Shown piece after piece: positions 54,775 to 62,524 of a stretch of DNA of 64,000 bases (position 1 is the stretch's first letter; each line of letters opens with the position of its first letter). Origin of the DNA: Fulvivirga imtechensis AK7 (GTDB lineage: Bacteria > Bacteroidota > Bacteroidia > Cytophagales > Cyclobacteriaceae); the NCBI RefSeq assembly GCF_000331535.1, contig NZ_AMZN01000051.1:1-64000 (forward strand), given 5' to 3'. The notes under the pieces were generated by a model. The model ran no database searches and was not told the DNA's origin. It saw nothing but the letters and a program-made list of their open reading frames with translations. A program made the position numbers and the translations under genes.

Positions 54775-55958
54775 TGAACCCAATCCCATATGGACGACAG
54801 TCTGTTACTGATGAGGATATCAAAGCCGTAACCGAAACTTTAAAGTCAGACTATCTCACTCAGGGGCCTAAGATCGCTGAATTTGAGCAGGCATTTGCAC
54901 GCTACATCGGTTCTGAATATGCCGTAGCAGTAAGCAATGGAACAGCCGCGCTGCACCTGAGCGCGCTGGCACTTGGGGTTGAGAAAGGGCAAAAAGTGAT
55001 CACCACACCCATAACATTTGCAGCATCTGCCAATTGCGTACGGTATTGCGGTGGTGAGGTGGTTTTTGCCGATATTGACCCTGATACGTATTTACTGGAC
55101 ATTGCAAGCGTTCAAATGCTGCTGGAAGCAAGTCCAAAGGGCACCTATCACGGTATAATACCTGTTGATTTTGCAGGTCGGGCTGTGGATATGCAGGCCT
55201 TCAAAGCACTGGCGGATGAGTATGGTCTTTGGCTCATCGAGGACGCCTGCCATGCCCCCGGTGGCTTTTTCATCGACAAGCAGAATAATAAATACAACTG
55301 TGGTAACAGTGAATTTGCAGATTTGGGCATTTTCTCTTTTCACCCCGTGAAACATATCGCAGCGGGCGAAGGTGGCATGATAACCACCAATAACCCCACG
55401 CTCTATAAGAAATTGCTGGAGCTGCGCACTCATGGGATCACCCGCGATACAAACCAGTTCGAAAATTCCAGGTCTTTTGCCAATGGAGGGCAGGGCGAGG
55501 ACTGGCCCGGCTGGTACATGGAAATGCAAAGTCTGGGGTACAATTACCGCCTGACCGATTTTCAGGCCGCGTTGGGAATCAGTCAATTGCAACGAGCGGA
55601 TGACGGGCTAAACAGGAGACGACAAATTGCTGCCACTTATGAGGATTCATTTAAGGATAAACCTTTTATAATGGGACAATCAGGTGTGGTTGAGGGACAT
55701 GCTTATCACCTGTACGTTGTTGAGGTAGAAAATCGCTTAGGCCTTTATAATTATTTGAGAGAACATCGGATCTATACACAAATACATTATATTCCGTGTC
55801 ACCTGATGCCGTACTACAAGCAGTTTGGATGGAAGGAAGGTGATTTTCCTTTTGCTGAAAATTACTATAAGCAATGCATCAGCCTGCCTATGTACCCCAC
55901 CTTAACGGAAGAGGAACAGGAGTTTGTGATTTCAAAGATTTTGTCATTTTATAACTAA
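54771..55958 (+). CDS. pseC: PseC-like nucleotide-sugar aminotransferase
   Basis: 395 residues, DegT/DnrJ fold-type I. SNGTAALHLSALALG, IEDACHAPGG and the PLP Lys in FSFHPVKHIAAGEGGM are diagnostic for PseC. Transfers an amino group to C4 of the PseB product. ATG at 54771 or 54774, either way overlapping PseB's stop. Confidence 0.94.
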   Translation: MMNPIPYGRQSVTDEDIKAVTETLKSDYLTQGPKIAEFEQAFARYIGSEYAVAVSNGTAALHLSALALGVEKGQKVITTPITFAASANCVRYCGGEVVFADIDPDTYLLDIASVQMLLEASPKGTYHGIIPVDFAGRAVDMQAFKALADEYGLWLIEDACHAPGGFFIDKQNNKYNCGNSEFADLGIFSFHPVKHIAAGEGGMITTNNPTLYKKLLELRTHGITRDTNQFENSRSFANGGQGEDWPGWYMEMQSLGYNYRLTDFQAALGISQLQRADDGLNRRRQIAATYEDSFKDKPFIMGQSGVVEGHAYHLYVVEVENRLGLYNYLREHRIYTQIHYIPCHLMPYYKQFGWKEGDFPFAENYYKQCISLPMYPTLTEEEQEFVISKILSFYN

Positions 55959-55966
55959 GTCAGTCA

Positions 55967-56506
55967 ATGGAAACGCCAGAAATGGAGACCGGAAGATTGA
56001 AACTTGAACCGCTGAGTTTAAAGTATTGCACAGAACAATATGTTGGCTGGATGAATGATGAGGAAGTAAACAAATACCTGGAGAGCGGAGGTGACTATAC
56101 TATTGAAAAACTCCGTGAGTATTTGAATGACGTTGAAAAAAAGAAAATACTTTTTTGGGCGATTGTAATCAGGGAATCCGGCAAGCACATTGGCAATATT
56201 AAAATTGATCCGGTAAGTATGACACACCTGAGAGGGGAGTACGGTATCATGATGGGAGAGAAAAGTGAGTGGGGAAAAGGGTATGCCAGGGAAGCATCAG
56301 AGAAAGTTATTCAGTTTTGTTTTGAGGTTTTGGGATTAAGGAAAATTACCCTTGGTGTAGTAGAAGATAATCAGGGAGCGGTACAGCTGTATGAAAAATT
56401 AGGCTTTGAAGTTGAAGGGGTGTATAGGAACCATAGCTGTTATAACGGAATTTTTCACAATGTGCTGAGGATGGCGCTGTTTAACACCAAAGAGGAGAAT
56501 CAATGA
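55967..56506 (+). CDS. GNAT N-acetyltransferase (RimJ/PseH-like)
   Basis: 179 residues. GNAT features: ETGRLKLEPLS, KHIGNIKIDPV, acetyl-CoA loop SEWGKGYAREA and YEKLGFEVEG. A second GNAT is fused to PseG at 59396, so either could acetylate the 4-amino group; the other may modify the product. 4-bp overlap with the next gene. Confidence 0.85.
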   Translation: METPEMETGRLKLEPLSLKYCTEQYVGWMNDEEVNKYLESGGDYTIEKLREYLNDVEKKKILFWAIVIRESGKHIGNIKIDPVSMTHLRGEYGIMMGEKSEWGKGYAREASEKVIQFCFEVLGLRKITLGVVEDNQGAVQLYEKLGFEVEGVYRNHSCYNGIFHNVLRMALFNTKEENQ

Positions 56507-57360
56507 TTTCTAAATTGGGTATAGGAACAGTTCAATTCGGGCTGGACTATGGTATAAGTAATATATATGGGAAAACCTCTCTTGAGGAGGTTAAATCAAT
56601 ACTTCAATATGCAAAGGAAGCAGGGGTTGATCTTGTTGATACGGCCAAAGCATATGGAGAAAGTGAGAAGGTGTTAGGACAGTCAGCATTGGCGGGTTCC
56701 TTCAAGATTGTTTCCAAGTGTCTGAAAGTTGACGAAAAAGATAGTTTGCAGGTACAGCTAGCAGGTTCTCTTAAAGCATTAAAAGTGAGTCGTCTCTATG
56801 GATATATGGCTCATGATGCAAATTTTTTGATCGAAAACTCTCACATTTGGGAAGAGTTACTACGATTGAAAAATGAGGGGATGGTGGCCAGGGTAGGAGT
56901 GTCATTGTATACCCTAGAGCAGTTGCATAAGTTGTGGAGTTTAAAAATTACTCCTGATTTAGTTCAGGTTCCTTATAACCTGTTAGATAGAAAATTTGAG
57001 AGTTGTTTTGAAAAGTTGAAAGCTGACGGAACAGAGATCCATTGTAGGTCGATATTTCTACAAGGTTTATTTTTCATGTCTGAGGATCAGTTATCTGGAA
57101 ATCTTCAGTTACTAAAAAAGCCATTAGCGGAATTACGAAGAATTTGTTTTTCATTTGAGATAAGTATGGAGGAACTAGCTTTGAATTTTGTAGTGCACAA
57201 CCCTGCTGTTGACTACGCGATCATCGGAGTTAATACACTTGACCAATTGAAAGCAAATGTACTTTCATTAAAAGGGTTGCTGGACAATGAAATTACCGAA
57301 CGAGTGAAGAAAATTGATATTTTACATAGCAAAATGCTAAATCCTGTCAATTGGAAATGA
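56503..57360 (+). CDS. Aldo/keto reductase
   Basis: 285 residues: GIGTVQFGLDYG, VDTAKAYGESEKVLG with Asp and catalytic Tyr, SKCLKV lysine region and a C-terminal VDYAIIGVNTLDQL. Not one of the six canonical pseudaminic-acid enzymes, yet placed inside the overlapping run, so likely a tailoring reductase. Confidence 0.85.
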   Translation: MISKLGIGTVQFGLDYGISNIYGKTSLEEVKSILQYAKEAGVDLVDTAKAYGESEKVLGQSALAGSFKIVSKCLKVDEKDSLQVQLAGSLKALKVSRLYGYMAHDANFLIENSHIWEELLRLKNEGMVARVGVSLYTLEQLHKLWSLKITPDLVQVPYNLLDRKFESCFEKLKADGTEIHCRSIFLQGLFFMSEDQLSGNLQLLKKPLAELRRICFSFEISMEELALNFVVHNPAVDYAIIGVNTLDQLKANVLSLKGLLDNEITERVKKIDILHSKMLNPVNWK

Positions 57361-58121
57361 GAATTATAGCTATAACACAAGCAAGATATGGCTCAACTCG
57401 TTTGCCGGGGAAAGTTCTTAAGGAGGTTAAGGGCGCCACTCTACTGGAAATACATCTTAAGCGAATATTACGAGCAAAAAAAATAGATGATGTAATTGTC
57501 GCAACAACTAATGAGCCTGAAGCAGACAAGATTTCGAAAATCGCAGCAGCGAACCACGTAGAAGTATATCAGGGCTCTACCGATGATGTTTTGGACCGTT
57601 TTTATAATGCAGCGAGAGTAATGCGGGCAGATTGGGTGGTAAGATTAACTTCAGACTGTCCATTGATTGATCCGGAACTGATTGATCTTGTTATCGAGAA
57701 GACATTAGAGGCTAAAGCCGATTACGGTACCAACACATTTGAAAATTTGTTTCCTGATGGACAAGATATTGAAGTGTTTTCCTTTGAGTCGTTGAAAATG
57801 GCCTGGGAAGATGCAAAGTTACAATCGGAGATGGAACACGTCACCCCTTATATAAGAAAGAATACTAACATTGAAGGAGGAAAGTTATTCAAGGGGTTTA
57901 GTTATAAGTGCGGAACTGACTATAGCAAAGTGCGGATGACTGTAGATGAGCCTGCTGATTTGAGGTTGACTGAAGTTTTAATAGGGCAATTGGGTGTTGA
58001 TCAAACATGGCTTAAATATACCGAGTATATTTTAGAAAATGATTTAGGATCAATTAATGCTAGTATTTTGCGAAATGAGGGGTATATTAAATCATTAAAA
58101 AATGACAAAAAGCAGATATAA
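57357..58121 (+). CDS. pseF: Cytidylyltransferase of the PseF/SpsF kind
   Basis: About 254 residues from 57357. The nucleotide-binding start RIIAITQARYGSTRLPGKVL (quoted in part), VATTNEPEAD, LTSDCPLIDPELID and YGTNTFENLFPDGQDIEVF match glycosyltransferase-like cytidylyltransferases that make CMP-pseudaminate. Start overlaps the AKR stop (ATGA), end overlaps the aminotransferase by 20 bp. Confidence 0.82.
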   Translation: MRIIAITQARYGSTRLPGKVLKEVKGATLLEIHLKRILRAKKIDDVIVATTNEPEADKISKIAAANHVEVYQGSTDDVLDRFYNAARVMRADWVVRLTSDCPLIDPELIDLVIEKTLEAKADYGTNTFENLFPDGQDIEVFSFESLKMAWEDAKLQSEMEHVTPYIRKNTNIEGGKLFKGFSYKCGTDYSKVRMTVDEPADLRLTEVLIGQLGVDQTWLKYTEYILENDLGSINASILRNEGYIKSLKNDKKQI

Positions 58122-59394
58122 AACGTCTCAGGAATATCTGGAGAGAGCCTTAAAGACAGTGCCATTAGGTTCACAGACTTTTAGTAAAAGCAAAACGCAA
58201 CTGCCGTATGGCACATCTCCCTATTTTGCGTCACATGCGGAAGGAGCCTATATGTATGATGTAGATGGCAACCGCTACATTGATTTTGTCAATTCGCTGG
58301 CTTCTGTCACGTTGGGGTACAATGATCCTGATGTTACCCGGGCGGTCAGGCAGCAATTGGAAAAAGGCACAATATTTTCTTTGGCGAATGAGCTGGAGTT
58401 TGTTGTAGCTGAGAAAATTGTAAAGATGGTGCCTTGTGCGGAAATGGTGCGGTTTGGAAAAAACGGATCAGACGCTACCTCAGGTGCAGTGCGTATAGCA
58501 AGAGCATACACCGGGCGTGATCATGTATTGGTATGCGGCTACCATGGCTGGCAGGATTGGTATATCGGAAGCACGGGTAGAAATCTGGGGGTACCGGAAG
58601 CTACCAGAAAACTGACCCATACGTTTCAGTATAATGACATCGACTCCCTGGAGCGATTATTTAATGATCTTAAGGATCAGGTGGCCGCGGTCATTCTGGA
58701 GCCTGTAAATATTTTTGAACCGAAGAATAATTTCCTTCAGCAAGTTAAGGAGCTCACCCATAGGCATGGTGCCGTGTTGGTTTTTGATGAAACAATTACC
58801 GGCTTCAGATATGCCAATGGCGGGGCCCAGGAGTTTTTTGGTGTTACCCCGGATCTCGCATGCTTTGGTAAGGGACTGGCAAACGGCTATCCGGTATCAG
58901 CGCTTGCAGGCAGAGCTGATATAATGAAGCTGATGGAAGAGGTTTTCTTCTCGTTCACATTTGGAGGTGAACTGTTGTCGCTGGCCGCAGCTAACGCAGC
59001 GCTCGATAAGCTCCTCTCTCACGATGTGATCGGGCATCTGAATAGCGTTGGAAAGCAAATCATTGAGGGAGTATCGGCTTTGATTTCTAAACATGGGCTG
59101 CAGGATATTTTTGGTGTCTCCGGGTATCCGGTGTGGTCTTTTTTTACCATTAAGGATACTGAATCCTTCACCTCATGGGAAATCAAGACGCTGTTTCTTC
59201 AGGAAATGTTTAAGAAAGGCATATACATAATCGGTACACATAATATCAGCTACGCGCATAATGACGACCATGTAAGGGTATTGTTAAATGCGTACGACCA
59301 TTTCTTTGCAGTGATGAAAAATTGCCTGGAGAGCGGTAATATAAAAAGTGTTATTGAGGGTAAGGTATTAGAGCCTTTATTTAAAGTCAGGTAG
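58102..59394 (+). CDS. Class III aminotransferase (GSA-aminomutase-like)
   Basis: 430 residues. FGKNGSDATSGAVRIARAYTGR, GYHGWQDW, VFDETITGFR and PLP Lys in PDLACFGKGLANGYP resemble glutamate-1-semialdehyde aminomutase. In this setting it probably aminates a sugar keto group, perhaps one made or removed by the aldo/keto reductase, rather than serving haem synthesis. Confidence 0.85.
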   Translation: MTKSRYKTSQEYLERALKTVPLGSQTFSKSKTQLPYGTSPYFASHAEGAYMYDVDGNRYIDFVNSLASVTLGYNDPDVTRAVRQQLEKGTIFSLANELEFVVAEKIVKMVPCAEMVRFGKNGSDATSGAVRIARAYTGRDHVLVCGYHGWQDWYIGSTGRNLGVPEATRKLTHTFQYNDIDSLERLFNDLKDQVAAVILEPVNIFEPKNNFLQQVKELTHRHGAVLVFDETITGFRYANGGAQEFFGVTPDLACFGKGLANGYPVSALAGRADIMKLMEEVFFSFTFGGELLSLAAANAALDKLLSHDVIGHLNSVGKQIIEGVSALISKHGLQDIFGVSGYPVWSFFTIKDTESFTSWEIKTLFLQEMFKKGIYIIGTHNISYAHNDDHVRVLLNAYDHFFAVMKNCLESGNIKSVIEGKVLEPLFKVR

Positions 59395-59395
59395 T

Positions 59396-60832
59396 TTGGG
59401 GCGTCTGTTGATAAGAGCGGATGGAGGCAAAGAGACCGGGCTGGGGCATTGGTCGCGGTGCTTGTTTCTTGCTACCTGTGTGGAGCCATCCCGCGAAATC
59501 ACATTTTACGTACGGGATAAGACACTGTTCGATACTACGTTTCCTGACGCCAGGGTAGAGGTTGTTCAGATTGAAGATGAAGAAGATTTTTTTTCTACAG
59601 TTAATGCGCGGGACCTGGTGATCCTGGATGGTTATTCATTCGATGCTACGTATGTGGATCGCCTGAATGCACTCGGAGCGTTGATAATCTATATTGATGA
59701 CCTTTTTGCACCGGGGATCAGAGCCGATGTTGTTATCAATCATTGCCCGGGGATTCAACCCGCTCTATTTGAAGATACAGCGCTTCACACCTCCTGGTTC
59801 CTGGGAGGGAAGTACAGTTTGGTCTCCAATACTTTTGCTCCTTCCTCGTACAATTTTGGTGAAAGAATAAATAATATTTTGCTATGTATGGGAGGCGCAG
59901 ACCCGCATAACAAGACGGTGTCAATAGTGCAAAAGTATCGGGATTTCTTTCTGCGATTTGACAGGGTGGACATTATTGTGGGAAGTGCATATCAACATAT
60001 CGAGGGGCTGAAAGCTGAATGCGGTGACCATCAGCGATTTAACATTCATAAAAACCTGGATAAAAGGTCTATTAGCAAACTCATGCAACGGGCAGGAGTG
60101 GCTGTATTACCTTCCAGCACTATGGCGCTGGAGTATGCTCATGTGGGGGGGGTGTTATACGTGGTGCAGACCGCAGAAAATCAGAAATATCTTTATAAGG
60201 GATTGTTGAGTTCAGGAACTGCACTGGACATCAGTGATGTAAATGATTTCGATTGCAGCCCGGGTTTTTATGAGAAGATAAGAAGTAAGCAACTCCGGCA
60301 ATTTGACGGTCATTCACACGAGCGCTATAGCAAATTATTTCGCGAGTGTGCACTGCAGCAGCAAATGACATTGAGAAAAGCAACGATGGACGATGCCCGG
60401 GTCACCTACAAGTGGGCAACAGATAAAAATATACGCTCTCTGTCATTCTCCAGCGATGAAATTACCTGGGAGGGACACTGCAAGTGGTTTGAAAGCAAAG
60501 TCAACTCTGATCAGTGTTTTTATTATCTGGCGAAGATAAAAGAGCGGTTTGTAGGATCTGTAAGATTTGATTTATCTCATGAGAAAGCCGTAATTAACTA
60601 TCTTTTAGATGTGGATTATCAGGGCCAGGGTTTGGGACGCGTTTTGCTGGCAGAAGGGATCAGACAATTGACGAAAGAGCAACGGCAAATTGAGGAGATA
60701 GTTGGATATGTAATGGACACCAATATTCCATCGATCAGAATCTTTGAAAGATTGGGATTTCAGAGAGGAGAGAGCGATATAGAACAACCAGGATCGATTA
60801 AATTCATAAAACACTCTGGAAGGATAAGATGA
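59396..60832 (+). CDS. pseG: PseG hydrolase fused to GNAT acetyltransferase
   Basis: 478 residues from a TTG at 59396, 1 bp after the previous stop. The N-terminal part is PseG, a GT-B-fold UDP-sugar hydrolase (IRADGGKETGLGHWSRC with catalytic His18; CMGGADPHNKT; PSSTMALEYAHVGG). From about residue 324 (MTLRKATMDD) a GNAT domain follows (DYQGQGLGRVLL, FERLGFQRGE), likely PseH. Fusion puts steps 3 and 4 in one protein. Confidence 0.92.
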   Translation: MGRLLIRADGGKETGLGHWSRCLFLATCVEPSREITFYVRDKTLFDTTFPDARVEVVQIEDEEDFFSTVNARDLVILDGYSFDATYVDRLNALGALIIYIDDLFAPGIRADVVINHCPGIQPALFEDTALHTSWFLGGKYSLVSNTFAPSSYNFGERINNILLCMGGADPHNKTVSIVQKYRDFFLRFDRVDIIVGSAYQHIEGLKAECGDHQRFNIHKNLDKRSISKLMQRAGVAVLPSSTMALEYAHVGGVLYVVQTAENQKYLYKGLLSSGTALDISDVNDFDCSPGFYEKIRSKQLRQFDGHSHERYSKLFRECALQQQMTLRKATMDDARVTYKWATDKNIRSLSFSSDEITWEGHCKWFESKVNSDQCFYYLAKIKERFVGSVRFDLSHEKAVINYLLDVDYQGQGLGRVLLAEGIRQLTKEQRQIEEIVGYVMDTNIPSIRIFERLGFQRGESDIEQPGSIKFIKHSGRIR

Positions 60833-61869
60833 AAATAGAGCATGTTGAAATATCTGATAGTAGCCGTGTTTTTATTATTGCCGAGCTTTCGGCCAACCAC
60901 AACGGGAAGTTAGAGAACGCTATCGAAACAATAAAAGCGGCAAAAAGAACGGGAGCGGATGCTATTAAACTGCAGACATACACGCCTGACACCATAACCA
61001 TAGACTCCCGTAATGATGATTTCAGGCTAAAGCAGGGTACGATCTGGGATGGGAAGTATTTATATGATCTTTACCAGGAAGCCTACACCCCGTGGGAGTG
61101 GCATCCGGAGCTTTTCAGGGTGGCAAGAGAGGAAGGCCTCATTTGTTTTTCGTCCCCTTTTGATCCTACAGCAGTAGACCTGCTGGAGTCGTTGCACGCG
61201 CCTGCTTATAAAATAGCCTCTTTTGAGATTACAGATATTCCACTGATAGAGTATGTGGCCTCGAAAGGAAAACCTGTAATAATATCTACAGGTATTGCAG
61301 AAGAGGGGGACATCAACCTGGCTCTTGATGCGTGCAAAAGAAAAGATAATGATCAGATCGTACTGTTGAAATGTACATCAAGCTATCCTGCACCGGTTGA
61401 AGAAGCAAACCTGGCGATGATCCCTGACTTCAGACAACGTTTTGGTGTAATTAGTGGTTTGTCCGATCATACTATGGGTATAACAGTGCCGGTAGTTGCT
61501 ACGGTGTTAGGGGCAAAGGTTATAGAAAAACACTTTATTCTCGACAGGTCCATAGGAGGTCCGGACGCATCTTTTTCCCTTGATGAAGTTGAGTTTAAAG
61601 CCATGGTCAAAGCTGTAAGGGAAGCCGAAGCATCTATAGGACATGTGGATTATACCCTTACGGAAAAGCAAACGAAGGGCCGCGACTTTTCGAGGTCATT
61701 ATATGTAGTGAAAGACCTTAAGGAGGGTGAGGTAATAACGCAGGAGCATGTGAGGTCGATAAGGCCAGGCTTTGGTATGCATCCCAAATATCTGCCTTCC
61801 GTTTTAGGAAAAAAGGCAAAGAAAGATATAGAAAAGGGAACCCGGTTAACACCTGAAATTATTTATTGA
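60829..61869 (+). CDS. pseI: Pseudaminic acid synthase
   Basis: 346 residues of the NeuB family. FIIAELSANHNGKLENAIE, DAIKLQTYTPDT, SSPFDPTAVDLL, GLSDHTMG and EKHFILDRSIGGPDASFSL; C-terminal SAF/antifreeze domain (FSRSLYVVKDLKEGE). Condenses the deacetamido-altrose with PEP. 4-bp ATGA overlap with PseG. Confidence 0.95.
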   Translation: MKIEHVEISDSSRVFIIAELSANHNGKLENAIETIKAAKRTGADAIKLQTYTPDTITIDSRNDDFRLKQGTIWDGKYLYDLYQEAYTPWEWHPELFRVAREEGLICFSSPFDPTAVDLLESLHAPAYKIASFEITDIPLIEYVASKGKPVIISTGIAEEGDINLALDACKRKDNDQIVLLKCTSSYPAPVEEANLAMIPDFRQRFGVISGLSDHTMGITVPVVATVLGAKVIEKHFILDRSIGGPDASFSLDEVEFKAMVKAVREAEASIGHVDYTLTEKQTKGRDFSRSLYVVKDLKEGEVITQEHVRSIRPGFGMHPKYLPSVLGKKAKKDIEKGTRLTPEIIY

Positions 61870-61884
61870 GCGAATATTTTGCTG

Positions 61885-62501
61885 ATGAAGGTATTAATAC
61901 TGACAGATTCCTTATCGCTACCAAGGGCTTACCAGGGGGGCAAAGTGGAGTGGGAAGACACTTACGTAAGTCTGCTTAAAAGGTCGAGGCAGGATATCGA
62001 GTTCATTCAAGTGGGAATAGGTGGAGCTACAATTGCGGAATTATATAGAGCATTAAACTACTATGTTCATGCTAACCCGCAATTGATCATACTACATGCA
62101 GGTATTGTTGATTGCGCCCCGCGGGCGCTTACAAATTTTGAGAAAAAAGTTGTTTCCAGACTGGGGTTGGAAAAAGTGGTAAAAAGACTTTCCAGACGCT
62201 TGCGAAAGGCCAGGAAGCTTACTTATACAAGCAGGGACAATTTTCAAAAAACTATAAGAAGAATAAAGAATAAGTTTCTGGAATTGCCGCTGGTAAGCAT
62301 TGGTATAATTCCTGCCAGGCCGGAATAAATTTATACAATACTATCTTGGAGGAAAATACCATATTTATAGATAATTCTGATTTTCCTGAAGATGGAATAA
62401 CAGAAGACTTTCATCACATGAAAGAGGGTGGGCATAAATTTATTTTTAAAAAGGTAGATCTTTTGCTGAGTAGGCTTATACCACGGGCCGACAACAAGTA
62501 G
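61885..62501 (+). pseudogene. SGNH/GDSL-like hydrolase, frameshifted
   Basis: The gene starts at ATG 61885 with LILTDSLSLPR (GDSL-like Ser) and QVGIGGATI, LIILHAGIVDCAPR. The frame stops at 62326-62328. A one-base loss in the A-run near 62324 explains this: the other frame continues without stop from 62325 (INLYNTILEENTIF) to TAG at 62499-62501 and carries the catalytic DFHHMKEGGH motif. Rejoined, ~206 residues form a complete SGNH fold. Probably an O-acetyl esterase/transferase for the glycan. True mutation or sequencing error cannot be told apart. Confidence 0.8.
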
Positions 62502-62524
62502 TAAGACCTGAATTAGTGGATAGA

